DNA of 64,000 bases. Origin: JANQTF01 sp036835375. Its GTDB lineage: Bacteria > Bacteroidota > Bacteroidia > J057. Shown in pieces: positions 1-8,066 of the stretch; the stretch's first letter is position 1, and every line of letters begins with the position of its first letter. Location: positions 1-64,000 of the forward strand of contig DAITMB010000004.1 in the NCBI GenBank assembly GCA_036835375.1. The letters are read 5' to 3'. Under the pieces are notes generated by a model that saw only the letters and a list, made by a program, of their open reading frames with translations, searched no databases and was not told the DNA's origin. The translations under genes were made by a program, and so were the position numbers.

Positions 1-865
1 CGCCAGTTGCAGTGGTGATGAGCTGGATTTGATAGGTACCAGGAGTAGAGAAGTCTGCGGCCGTGGTGACCACCACAGGAAGGGTAGCTCCTACTGCCAA
101 TGTCCCGGTGGACACGACCGTAGAAAAGGACTGGACCACCCCAGAAAGTGAAATGTTGGCTGCGACAGTAGTCGGATTGGCAGCAAAATCAATCGTAGCA
201 CCTCCCACGTTTTGCACATTGACAGTCACCGTCTCGCTTGTGCCCAGGCACTTAGGTAGCACAGGTGCCACGAGAGCAGCGGGTGATACATCGACTGCTA
301 AAGGAGTAAAGACGACCACATTGTCCACAATCCAATACCAAGAGTAATTGCCTGTCCAGCGAAATCTGACTTGTGCATTGGTAACGCTAGCTACCTGAGG
401 ACCAATGTTGATGGAGACCGAAGCAGGGTTGGCTGTAGTAGCCGTACCAGTCATCACGCTGGTCCAGGTTGTCCCATCGAACACTTCTACTGCATAAGCT
501 CCGCCGGCTCCTCCCATGAAATAATGATCAAATTCTAACAGTATGACGGCAGCTCCGGTAGCGGCTGCGTTGAAGACCGGGGACTCTAATGCCACGTCCT
601 CTGAACCACCTGGTCCCAGGAAGAAATCACTATCGAAAATGGCAGCAGGAGAACTAATCGGGGCATTGAGGGCCCTGCTTCCAGGATTGTCAAATCGCCA
701 TTTTTCATTGACAAGACCCGTGATGGCGTTGTTCGTCCAGCCAGAAGGAGGGGTGCTGTCAGTGGCTGTGCTGAAGTTTTCATTGATGAGAAAGGTCTGG
801 GATTGTCCCGGAACAAGTAGTCCCAAGAGGAATATCCCCAGTAAGAAGGGTAATTTACGTTGCAT
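1..865 (-). CDS. Secreted adhesin-like protein, N-terminal part (runs off the window)
   Basis: The minus-strand frame is open from the ATG at 863-865 to the window edge, so only the first 288 residues are seen. It starts with a signal peptide (MQRKLPFLLGIFLLGLLVPG, then QSQTF). Residues about 25-190 look like the cleaved-adhesin or choice-of-anchor-J jelly-roll fold found at the start of large Bacteroidota surface proteins: NENFSTATDSTPPSGW, then DHYFMGG, then a TWTSVMTG strand, ending NYSWYWIVDNV. Residues about 200-288 look like a CARDB/Ig-like domain (PKCLGTSETVTVNVQNVGG). The protein is probably exported and either released or held on the surface by a C-terminal sorting domain outside the window. 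The target is unknown. The family assignment is by eye; the reading frame itself is very clear. Confidence 0.8.
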   Translation of the reverse strand, partial: MQRKLPFLLGIFLLGLLVPGQSQTFLINENFSTATDSTPPSGWTNNAITGLVNEKWRFDNPGSRALNAPISSPAAIFDSDFFLGPGGSEDVALESPVFNAAATGAAVILLEFDHYFMGGAGGAYAVEVFDGTTWTSVMTGTATTANPASVSINIGPQVASVTNAQVRFRWTGNYSWYWIVDNVVVFTPLAVDVSPAALVAPVLPKCLGTSETVTVNVQNVGGATIDFAANPTTVAANISLSGVVQSFSTVVSTGTLAVGATLPVVVTTAADFSTPGTYQIQLITTATG

Positions 866-1357
866 AAGTTTTACTTGGTGAATGTGTCTAAGGTGGTTTA
901 GGAATTGGGAAAGAACGAGATGAGATACATCTTTCTCAACGAGGACTCTAAATATAGCCATTTCCTGATTGATTGGTAAGGATTAAATCAAAAACATAGA
1001 CTATTCAAGCAATGGGACACGAAGAAAATAAATACGATTCGTCCAATACTTGGAATATTGTTATTTAGAATAGCCTTTTTGAGTCGAATAGTAAAGGATT
1101 CAGGGGCATTAAAAATCACTTCTGATCCCTTCTCTGCACGGTTTACCATCCACGGAGCACTTGGATTCCCTGCGCAGGATGCCAGCTCAAGGCATCTCTT
1201 GCTTGATTTCTCCCAGTCCATTCTTCTATCTGGAATGGCTACTCTAACAGCTGGATCTCGAAATCAGGGATGAAGCCCGCAGCCATTGGGAATGCAAGGT
1301 CTCAGTGGAAGAACGCTTCTTCTGTGCTTACTCTCCTATTCATCTTTATTGTGGTAC
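866..1357. other. Intergenic stretch, no gene seen
   Basis: This is the 492-bp upstream region of the adhesin gene on one side and lies beyond the 3' end of the SemiSWEET gene on the other. Short ORFs occur on both strands, but none has a recognisable protein pattern. The promoter of the adhesin should lie at its left end; an AT-rich TATATTTA-like stretch is present near 951-958 on the minus strand, one base off the TAnnTTTG consensus. Confidence 0.5.
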
Positions 1358-1630
1358 TTATCTGTATTTAATTTTAAATACCAGCATTGACCCTGTAAGG
1401 AAAAGTGTTATGGCATTCGCTGCTATGATCGGGCCATTGTTTGTTAAAATACCATATGTAAGCCATAGGATCACACCCGCCGTGAGAATACCAAAGAGTC
1501 CAAGGGATAGATCTTTGGCAGATTTGCTCTTCCAAGTCTTGATTACTTGAGGTAGATAGGCTACCGTGGTGAGAATGGCAGCGGTAAAACCAATAAGTTC
1601 CACTAGCATAGTCCGATGAATTTGCTTCAA
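1358..1630 (-). CDS. SemiSWEET-type sugar transporter
   Basis: This 90-residue protein has three membrane helices and the PQ-loop signature of bacterial SemiSWEETs (MtN3/saliva family), which dimerise to give a six-helix uniporter for sugars. Helix 1 carries TVAYLPQVIKTWKSKSAKDL, in which the PQ acts as the hinge in known structures. Helix 2 is LGLFGILTAGVILWLTYGIL, and helix 3 begins after NNGPIIAANAITL, with the conserved Asn. Length matches the family (85-100 residues). A second possible start, MLVELIG, lies at 1609, and its shorter N-terminus fits homologues about as well. The gene stands alone; the transported sugar cannot be told from sequence. Confidence 0.88.
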   Translation of the reverse strand: MKQIHRTMLVELIGFTAAILTTVAYLPQVIKTWKSKSAKDLSLGLFGILTAGVILWLTYGILTNNGPIIAANAITLFLTGSMLVFKIKYR

Positions 1631-1811
1631 AGCTCGCCCTTTTCGCCAATACTTCCCAATAGGGCAGCAGAGGTAGTGGAACTACAAACAACCATGCTGT
1701 ACTCGAAATTAAAAGGGTAGGAGGTAGCGGGAAAGTTGAATATCCCGAGTCGGGCAGAACGGTCTCCAGCCGGAAGAACTTAACAAGAGACCTTTTCTCA
1801 GATATTCGAAG

Positions 1812-1898
1812 TTAAAAAGGAGCAGGGGAGAGGATGACTGCCAGGAGAAGAGCAAAGATGACGATGAGTACAAGGCGCTGTAATATTTGGTATATCAT
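1812..1898 (-). CDS. Possible 28-residue hydrophobic peptide
   Basis: A short ATG-TAA frame encodes an almost wholly hydrophobic peptide with one basic residue (MIYQILQRLVLIVIFALL, then LAVILSPAPF). It would form a single membrane helix. There is no clear ribosome binding site and no homologue I recognise. Low-complexity hydrophobic frames of this length arise by chance, so this is only a candidate small membrane protein in an otherwise empty 535-bp gap (1631-2165), in which I see nothing else. Confidence 0.2.
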   Translation of the reverse strand: MIYQILQRLVLIVIFALLLAVILSPAPF

Positions 1899-2165
1899 GG
1901 TTGAAATCGACAGGGAATTGGCTTAAAAGCCTTCCTACACGTAATTCAGTCCCTGAACGCCGAAAGCCGAAGAAAGTTTCTCCGGCTATCAGCGATGTGA
2001 ATGAAGAAGCAGAAAGAACCTTTGAGAAGGAATCCTAACCTTACCTTACAAATTTGCCATCGCCATTTCATCTAAATGTGAAGGAGAAGTCAAGAAAATA
2101 AAAATGTTGGCACTGCAAAAGATTCTGTCGTTGCCACCTTTTTCTTCGCATCAACACGAAGGGAG

Positions 2166-2678
2166 TCAAGATCTTGTCAGCGCTTGGATGATGTCCGCAT
2201 GATCGGGAAACTTTCTCAGAAGATCCTCTCTCCGGGCCATCTCAAAGTCTTCAAAATCAAACCCTGGAGCAACCGTACATCCGACCAAGGCCCACGCTCC
2301 GGGTTGCGCCACGCGAGATCCAAACCAGCTTCCCGCTGGAACCCACGCCTGGTAGGTGTCTCCCGCCTCTATTCGACTACCCATTTGATGGACCGTCAGC
2401 TCGCCTTTGGGACTGATCACATACACCGAAAGCTCATTTCCAGCGTAGAAGTGCCAGCCTTCGTCACTTTGAAGTCGATGAAAGGCCGAAAAGCTCTCCG
2501 ACGTGAGCAAGAAATAAATGCCTGTCACAACCGATCGATCGCCCTGATAACGCGCAGCTAAGCTGGTCTGCCGCAATATGTCTGCCGAGCGGTAACACTC
2601 CGCATACCAGCCTCCTTCCGGGTGAGGCTGTAGTCCAAGCCGGTCGATGAGTTGCGCCGCTTCCGTGATGTTGCTCAT
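2166..2678 (-). CDS. Cupin superfamily protein (DUF985 / cupin_5)
   Basis: The chosen start, MSNITEAAQLIDRLGL, gives 170 residues and matches the family length; the open frame extends 55 codons further upstream without family resemblance. Diagnostic blocks are LQPHPEGGWYAECYRS near the N-terminus, SVVTGIYFLL, then FHRLQSDEGWHFYAG, and VGCTVAPGFDFEDFEM near the C-terminus. These are the strands of a double-stranded beta-helix barrel with metal-type ligands (His, Glu, His). The biochemical role of this widespread family is not settled; sugar or nucleotide-sugar isomerisation has been suggested from its resemblance to RmlC-like cupins. It lies 122 bp downstream of the dienoyl-CoA-reductase-like gene on the same strand, and the two could share a transcript. 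Confidence 0.85.
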   Translation of the reverse strand: MSNITEAAQLIDRLGLQPHPEGGWYAECYRSADILRQTSLAARYQGDRSVVTGIYFLLTSESFSAFHRLQSDEGWHFYAGNELSVYVISPKGELTVHQMGSRIEAGDTYQAWVPAGSWFGSRVAQPGAWALVGCTVAPGFDFEDFEMARREDLLRKFPDHADIIQALTRS

Positions 2679-2800
2679 TGGAGAGAGAGAAAAAAGGTAG
2701 AAGGGATTTGCAAGCAAAAAAATATCCATTTTTAGCCCCGCAGGGTGTGGAGGAATGCGCCACGCCATGGAGAAATTGTCCTGAGAGAAGTCCTTCCGAC

Positions 2801-3688
2801 TTAGGTCTTGACTTGTTTGCCTCGCTCCAGGAGCGCATCCCACATTTCATCTGGCACCCTGTGCATCATCGAGAATTCTCCTGCTTCCCCCAGCCATTCT
2901 CCGCCATCAATGGTCACGACTTCCCCGTTGACATAGGCAGAGAAATCCGACACGAGATATGCTGCCAGATTGGCCAGCTCCTGATGCTCTCCTACCCTGC
3001 CGAGAGGCACCCGCCCAATCGGATCAATGCCTGTCGCCTCCTGTAGCGGCGCTGGAAAGAGCCGTTCAAATGCACCAGGAGTGGGAAAAGGTCCAGGGGC
3101 TATGGCATTGCATCGGATCCCATACTTACGACCCCACTCCACTGCCAGCGATCGCGTGAGCGCCAGAACTCCGGCTTTGCCGCAAGCTGATGGCACCACG
3201 TAGGCTGAGCCAGTCCAGGCATAGGTTGTGGTGATACTGAGAATGTTACCCTTGATTCCGCGATCGATCCAGTATTTTCCAAAGGCCAGCGAACAATTGT
3301 AACTCCCCTTCAGGACAATATCCACCACGGCATCGAAGGCTCGATGGCTGAGTCGCTCTGTGGGCGCAATGAAGTTTCCTGCTGCATTGTTGACCAGCAC
3401 ATCTACCCGCCCAAAATGGTTCACACTCTGATCCAGCAAGTCCTCTACCATCTCATAATTCCGCACATCGCAAGCCACTGGCAACACCTGCCCACCTGTT
3501 TCCGCGGCCAACTCTTTAGCGGCTTCCGCCAAGCGGTCAAAGCTTCGACTCGCAATGACGACCTTTGCGCCTAATTGCAAAAAATAAGCGCTCATAGAGC
3601 GCCCCAAGCCTGAGCCTCCGCCCGTGACGACAATGACTTTGTCCGCCAATGCGCCCTCTCGGAGCATGGGCTGCGTGTATGGATTCAT
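2801..3688 (-). CDS. 2,4-dienoyl-CoA reductase-like SDR oxidoreductase
   Basis: This 295-residue short-chain dehydrogenase belongs to the DECR/peroxisomal 2,4-dienoyl-CoA reductase branch, which uses NADPH to reduce conjugated enoyl-CoA during breakdown of unsaturated fatty acids. The nucleotide motif VTGGGSGLGR is at residues 21-30 and NNAAGNF at 100-106. The classical Tyr-x3-Lys pair is absent. Instead Tyr156, Ser167 and Lys171 have exactly the spacing of the human DECR1 catalytic residues Tyr199, Ser210 and Lys214, inside TTTYAWTGSAYVVPSACGKA. The C-terminal half continues with PGPFPTPGAF and VNGEVVTIDGGEWL. No other beta-oxidation gene is adjacent. The subfamily call is firm; the physiological substrate is inferred from it. 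Confidence 0.88.
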   Translation of the reverse strand: MNPYTQPMLREGALADKVIVVTGGGSGLGRSMSAYFLQLGAKVVIASRSFDRLAEAAKELAAETGGQVLPVACDVRNYEMVEDLLDQSVNHFGRVDVLVNNAAGNFIAPTERLSHRAFDAVVDIVLKGSYNCSLAFGKYWIDRGIKGNILSITTTYAWTGSAYVVPSACGKAGVLALTRSLAVEWGRKYGIRCNAIAPGPFPTPGAFERLFPAPLQEATGIDPIGRVPLGRVGEHQELANLAAYLVSDFSAYVNGEVVTIDGGEWLGEAGEFSMMHRVPDEMWDALLERGKQVKT

Positions 3689-4072
3689 AGATGCAAAAAA
3701 ATAATGCTTTCTGACTCCCAGAAATTACCTCAAAGTAGCACAATCGATGGAAGATTCACATAGACAAGTATGGCAAATAAGGGAGATGTGCGAATGCACT
3801 TAGGAATATCTTAAGACAAGCGCGAGAACCCCAAAACATCTGCTCCGAAAGGGGATGCAGCACTGATCTTCTTCTGGTGTCACCAGAAACTCCATTGCGT
3901 TTAGTCATCAGGGAAATACTGAACCGAAAATCAACGGGATTCCCACGTTTGTCTGTCATGCCCAGGATCGCTGGAATCAAACATCGAAAAGGGATGTTCA
4001 ATTGAATATAAAGCCAGCTGCCATACATAACTCATAGGCTGGATTACATCAGATTTTGCTACCAGACTTATC
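3689..4072. other. Gene-free stretch at the start of a decaying segment
   Basis: I see no gene here. A 90-codon minus-strand frame at 3756-4028 has no recognisable pattern and reads like translated intergenic DNA. The stretch runs into the 35-bp repeat at 4073 and the gene remnants that follow. Confidence 0.4.
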
Positions 4073-4107
4073 AAGGATTATCTCGATTGCGTGACAAAGG
4101 CGTAGAT
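4073..4107. repeat. 35-bp direct repeat, copy 1
   Basis: These 35 bases are identical to 9362-9396, in the same orientation. The core reads CTCGATTGCGTGACAAAGGC. Copy 2 lies directly at the 5' edge of an IS5-like transposase remnant, which suggests that both are leftovers of one mobile-element family. In both copies the complementary strand reads as the protein end IYAFVTQSR followed by a stop codon. Confidence 0.85.
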
Positions 4108-4139
4108 AGTCAGAAAAAGTCGCTCCCCAAGCCGTTGAT

Positions 4140-4250
4140 TTAGGGTATGAAACAAGCCCCTCTGGCCGAAGGAGCTGATTTTCCTGATTCGTGACAAGCT
4201 AGCAGGAGCGACAAGAGAAAAATCAAAAAGGATAGCCTGTACGTTTTCAT
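4140..4250 (-). CDS. Very short lipoprotein ORF, probably truncated
   Basis: The ATG at 4248-4250 opens a 36-residue frame starting MKTYRLSFLIFLLSLLLAC. That is a complete lipoprotein signal with a lipobox LLLAC, followed by HESGKSAPSARGACFIP and a stop. The signal is textbook but the mature part is only about 18 residues. It sits between the 35-bp repeat and the thermolysin-like remnant, so it is probably the 5' end of a lipoprotein gene whose remainder was lost by rearrangement. It could also be a tiny functional lipoprotein of the entericidin kind. No homologue is recognised. Confidence 0.35.
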   Translation of the reverse strand: MKTYRLSFLIFLLSLLLACHESGKSAPSARGACFIP

Positions 4251-4587
4251 CTTTCAACGTGTTTTTTGTGAAAAATTCATCTTTCCAGCGTTTATAAGCA
4301 AGGGTAACCTTGATGACTTGTGCTCTGAAAAAATATTGTCCCAGAGGCAATGTTTGCCTGTGCAGCCAGCTGCGAAATGAAAGCTGTACTCCCTGGTACG
4401 AGAGGTGCCCACACGAAACGCCTCCCTGAACCAATGCTTGGGCAACACAGGTCAAACCAAGTGGCAGATATTTCCATATCTTGATCAGTTGGAATATGTA
4501 TCACTGTCGGGCAATCCGGTTGGCCTCCTTGTGCGGAGTTGTTTGTAACGTTAATTTGTGCATAATGTCCGCCAGTTCCGGTTACCA

Positions 4588-5060
4588 CTAGCTATATAAT
4601 ATGTTGATTAGTGTGGCACAGGTGCTCTGAGCCCCCACACCCACTGCGGCCCAAGCATTGGTGGTTTGAATCTCTTGTTGGGAGCAAGGGCCGTAAAGCA
4701 AGGTAGCAGCTGCAATGGACCCCGCTCGGGGGTCGGCATACTGGGACCCAGTTTGGAGAATGTTGGTGTGGTTCCAATACGCAATCAATGCTTCATCGTC
4801 AATGCCGACTCCCTGAATGTTGTAGGCTTCGTTGTTATCACTGGTGCCGACTCCCCCCTCTGCAAGCAAATAGAACCAACAATTCTGCACCCCCTGTTCG
4901 TGTGTACACCGCACCAGTTATTCCAGCCAGAAGGCACGCATCCGTTTAGATCAATCCAAAAGGTTCCTTCATAGGCATAGACCAAAAATTTCCCTTTGGC
5001 GTGCTCGCTATACTCGTCTGCTTCAACCCGGAGGTCTCGAAAGGTGAGAGAGAGAACCAA
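4588..5060 (-). pseudogene. Thermolysin-family (M4) peptidase, C-terminal fragment with frameshift
   Basis: The frame at 4588-4914 contains the helical C-terminal domain of M4 metallopeptidases: GVQNCWFYLLAEGG, then a Tyr-Asn-rich turn, GIGID-like GVGIDDEALIAYW, then GSQYADPRAGSIAAATLLYG and TTNAWAAVGVG. The preceding conserved piece, CGVHTN, is in another frame. The shift sits at the run of five C at 4890-4894, where one extra base would rejoin CGVHTN to GVQN. The HExxH catalytic domain that should precede it is missing, since only about 50 more codons are open upstream and they are not M4-like. A further open frame at 4292-4588 may be the old 3' part. It is a dead fragment, left by deletion. 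Confidence 0.75.
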
Positions 5061-5396
5061 TCTCGTTTAAAAAGCCGGAAAATTCGTCATGATTAACTTG
5101 TTTGGGTTGAACATGTGGTAATGACTGGAATTTTTTCCAAAAAGACTAAAGGATGTCAAAAGAAATCTTCGCGCCCCAACGGCCCTGCGCAGCTACCCTT
5201 TTCGGGAGGGAATGTTGCCCAAGACCCATTACTGAATCGCTCGGTTCTTCTTCCGTATCCCAACTCATCCTGAAGATTTGACCATTTAGGCAGACTAACC
5301 CACACTTTGGGAACCTTTTTGCAATCCATTGCTTAGAAGTTGGCAATTTGCGATCGAACTGAGAAAATCTCTCATTTAGCACAAGTCTCAAAGTAA
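5061..5396. other. Upstream region of the rhodopsin gene
   Basis: This 336-bp stretch holds no recognisable gene. It must carry the rhodopsin promoter. No perfect TAnnTTTG element is seen; the part just before the start codon (5330-5396) is AT-rich with several TTG and TTTG steps. Confidence 0.4.
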
Positions 5397-6164
5397 ATGG
5401 AAAACCAAACTGACATTTCTCGCAACCCAGACTCCTTCATGCAAATCGGAGATTTGGTTTCAACCTCATTCTTACTTGCTGCCTTTTCGCTGTTGGCGAT
5501 TTCAATTTTTATACTGGTCCAAATGCGGAGTATTCCAGGCCACTGGAAACTCCCCATCGTACTGAGTACCGTGATAGCACTGATTTCTGCGATCACAACC
5601 CTTTTTCGCTGGAACTATTGGGTGGTGACCGAGACCAATCCCGTTGAGTTTCGATTTGTGGATTGGTTCATCACAGTGCCACTGGCTGCCATGACGTTTT
5701 ACTATGTCCTTAAACCCTTGGGAGCAAGGCGTTGGATGCCAGTCCGGCTTTTCATTGCTGGCTTGTGGATGATTTTTTGGGGATATATCGGAGAGGCGCT
5801 TTATCCCGAAAATTCACAAACCTGGGGCTTCGTAGGCTCTCTCGGGTTTGCTGCGCTCATCGGCATGATCATGGGCGAGGGATACACACTTGTTGGAAAG
5901 CCTGGTGTCAATCCTATTATGCGGAAAGGTTATTTAGGCTTGACGCTTTTGCTGGCTGGCTCGTGGAGTATTTATCCGCTAGGCTACATGACTGTGCCCG
6001 GCAATGTGCTAGAAGGGACGTTGGAGTTCAGCACTGTTGCGATTCTATACAACCTGGCCGATATCCTAAGCAAAGGTGGCATCGCGATCGGGACTGTGTA
6101 CATCGCTTCCAAAACTGGCGAAGACGTCTTTGTGGAAACAGAGACGGCCCTTACCACGACGTAA
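5397..6164 (+). CDS. Microbial rhodopsin (proteorhodopsin-like) with an unusual D-T-T motif
   Basis: This 255-residue protein has seven membrane helices and is retinal-binding. Lys226 in helix G (YNLADILSK) is the Schiff-base lysine, with counter-ion Asp222. Helix C reads RFVDWFITVPLAAMTFYY: Asp89, Thr93 and Thr100 occupy the positions of proteorhodopsin Asp97, Thr101 and Glu108. The acceptor is kept, but the proton-donor carboxylate is replaced by Thr. The spectral-tuning position (Leu105 or Gln105 in proteorhodopsin) is Ala97. An ungapped alignment puts Thr67 at the usual His75 site and Trp143 at the site that is Gly in antenna-binding xanthorhodopsins. Other marks are GYIGEA in helix D and WSIYPLGY in helix F. 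It is probably a light-driven outward proton pump with a slow reprotonation step, but a photosensor is possible. No retinal-synthesis gene is next to it. Confidence 0.93.
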   Translation: MENQTDISRNPDSFMQIGDLVSTSFLLAAFSLLAISIFILVQMRSIPGHWKLPIVLSTVIALISAITTLFRWNYWVVTETNPVEFRFVDWFITVPLAAMTFYYVLKPLGARRWMPVRLFIAGLWMIFWGYIGEALYPENSQTWGFVGSLGFAALIGMIMGEGYTLVGKPGVNPIMRKGYLGLTLLLAGSWSIYPLGYMTVPGNVLEGTLEFSTVAILYNLADILSKGGIAIGTVYIASKTGEDVFVETETALTTT

Positions 6165-6231
6165 GCACCTTGCTCCCTTCTTCAATCTGTCAAGTTGCTT
6201 GCACCTAGACGGAATTTCTCTTTTTCCAACA

Positions 6232-6257
6232 GCTCAAGTCTCGTCTTTGGCTTGAGC
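6232..6257. terminator. Weak hairpin after the rhodopsin gene
   Basis: The 7-bp inverted repeat GCTCAAG/CTTGAGC, with a 12-base loop, lies 68 bp past the rhodopsin stop codon and 30 bp before the next start codon. There is no T-run, so it may be a weak terminator, a processing hairpin or a regulatory site of the next gene. Confidence 0.3.
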
Positions 6258-6286
6258 AGCCCTGCATTGTCCCCCAAAGCCAAGAT

Positions 6287-7843
6287 ATGATGTATTCTAG
6301 ACTCATTGTTTTGCACATTTTGCTACTCTCGTTTTTCACAGGTAACTATCTGAAGAGCCAATCGATGGAGATCGATCTGGCCAAAGGGCTTGTGGCCTAT
6401 TATGCTTTCAATCAGAGCGAACTTAGTAGCATGGTCCCGGGAGCGCCCGCAGTGATTCCTGCCGGCCCTCAGCGCGTTTCGAATCGGTTTGGAGATGAAT
6501 CGTCTGCATGGGCGTTTGACGGTATCAAAAACCATTTACGTATTCCCTACTCCCCTGTGCTTGATCTTGATCCCAGTGGGCAGGAAGGTTATACCCTCTC
6601 GCTCTGGATCAAGCCCCGAGACGACAACCAGGGATGCCTTCTTCTCAAGGAAAATGATTTCGGTATTCGGTGGAGTAGCATGAAAAGTCCCCTCGTGGTG
6701 TTTGATGGCTTTGAAGGAGGCTTTCCAGAAGGACATTTTCGCAACTGGTCTTCCTCAGAGTGGTATCATATAGCCCTCGTCAAAGATGCCAGGCAGCTTC
6801 AACTCTACGTGAACGGTGCGCTGGACAAATCATGGAAAACAGCCTCCAAAAGCCCTGGAGGCACAAAAGATATTTACCTTGGCCAACACCCCTACTTTTG
6901 GGGAGGATTTACTGGGCTGATTGACGACATTGCGATGTATCATCGCCCACTCAATCAGCTAGAGGTGATTGCTTTGAGCCAGATTCAGAATGTCCCGCTT
7001 GAATCCTACGCCGAAGTTTCAGAGCAGAAATGGACCCCCGGGCAGTTTATGGGCAATTGGCAGGGCGTAATCACCCAGCCCGACAATCCGCTTATGCCAA
7101 GCTACGCTTTTACGCTGCGGTTTGCTGAAGTTGAAAAAGGCAGATTGGTGGGCTATTCTCGCATAGAAGTGCCTGAAGACAAGGCTTTCGGCGTCATCCG
7201 GATTCAAGCCATCATTTCCGGAAATACGCTCAATTTTGAAGAAATCAAGGTGTATCGCCAAAAAAACTACCTCGGCTACAAATGGTGCAAAAAGTACGGC
7301 CAGCTTCAGTATGACCAGCAAAACGAGTCGCTCAAAGGGAAATGGTATGCCAGCAACTGCGAAAATGTCGGCGAACTGCTGCTGTTTCGAACACAAAGCC
7401 AATTTAACTTCCACGACAATCGACTTTCTGAACGGCTGTCCCTAGAGGAACTCGTGGCAAAATTGGAACAGTCTCCGGAGCCACTCAAAGAAGAAAGCCT
7501 CACACTCGACTTTGCACCGATTGAGTTCTCTTTTGGAACGGCTCAGCTCAGCCCATCTTCTCTGGACTACCTCTCCAGGGAGATCGTTCCTTTGCTCCAA
7601 AAGTATCCCAAAATCCAACTCAGCATCACGGGCTACACCGATTCTGTCGGAGATGATCAGGTTAACCTCGCTCTCTCACGAGGGCGTGCCAAATCCGTAC
7701 ACGATTACCTGATATCCAAAGGTGTTGAGCGGTCACGCCTTCGATATGAAGGATTGGGGGAAGCCAATCCTATTGCGCCCAACGACACTCCGACTGGTCG
7801 CCGGGTAAATCGCCGAGTCGAACTCACCGTTTCTGCGACCTAG
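6287..7843 (+). CDS. Exported LamG-like plus OmpA-family protein
   Basis: This is a 518-residue protein with a signal peptide (residues 1-25). A concanavalin-A/LamG jelly roll follows at about 32-235: AYYAFNQSEL, then WAFDGIKNHLRIPYSP, SLWIKPRD, WYHIALVKDARQLQLYVNG and GLIDDIAMYHRPLNQLE. A middle part of about 160 residues (WQGVITQPDNP onward) is unassigned. The C-terminal OmpA/MotB domain is at about 405-515: ITGYTDSVGDDQVNLALSRG, RAKSVHDYL, RLRYEGLGEANPIAPND and GRRVNRRVEL, with the Asp and Arg that bind diaminopimelate of peptidoglycan. It should sit at the outer membrane or cell wall and hold a carbohydrate- or protein-binding lectin-like domain. Two possible start codons are adjacent (MM). 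Confidence 0.85.
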   Translation: MMYSRLIVLHILLLSFFTGNYLKSQSMEIDLAKGLVAYYAFNQSELSSMVPGAPAVIPAGPQRVSNRFGDESSAWAFDGIKNHLRIPYSPVLDLDPSGQEGYTLSLWIKPRDDNQGCLLLKENDFGIRWSSMKSPLVVFDGFEGGFPEGHFRNWSSSEWYHIALVKDARQLQLYVNGALDKSWKTASKSPGGTKDIYLGQHPYFWGGFTGLIDDIAMYHRPLNQLEVIALSQIQNVPLESYAEVSEQKWTPGQFMGNWQGVITQPDNPLMPSYAFTLRFAEVEKGRLVGYSRIEVPEDKAFGVIRIQAIISGNTLNFEEIKVYRQKNYLGYKWCKKYGQLQYDQQNESLKGKWYASNCENVGELLLFRTQSQFNFHDNRLSERLSLEELVAKLEQSPEPLKEESLTLDFAPIEFSFGTAQLSPSSLDYLSREIVPLLQKYPKIQLSITGYTDSVGDDQVNLALSRGRAKSVHDYLISKGVERSRLRYEGLGEANPIAPNDTPTGRRVNRRVELTVSAT

Positions 7844-8066
7844 CGTATAATGGGGCTAATGATTGCCTCATAATTTGTTCTTTGTCCCCCTAGCACCTGT
7901 CACCTGATCGGGCATGAGCCCCCCTGCCTCATGAGTTTTCCTAGTCTTCGGAGATTCAATCTCCTGGGTTGTGAGAGCTTTCACGATTCGACTCCACCTG
8001 TTGGGTCTCATGCTCATGGGTCAGGCGCTTGATTGAATCCTGACTTGGCTCAATCTCCGCGCTCAT
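7844..8066. other. Intergenic stretch before the M48 remnant
   Basis: I see no gene here. It may include the lost 5' end of the M48 protease remnant that follows. Confidence 0.35.

Noticed and set aside
3756..4028. 90-codon minus-strand frame
   Set aside because: Looks like translated intergenic DNA; no start context, no homologous pattern recognised.
5732..6208. 158-codon plus-strand frame overlapping the rhodopsin gene
   Set aside because: Same strand, other frame; Arg/Cys/His-rich shadow of helices D-G.
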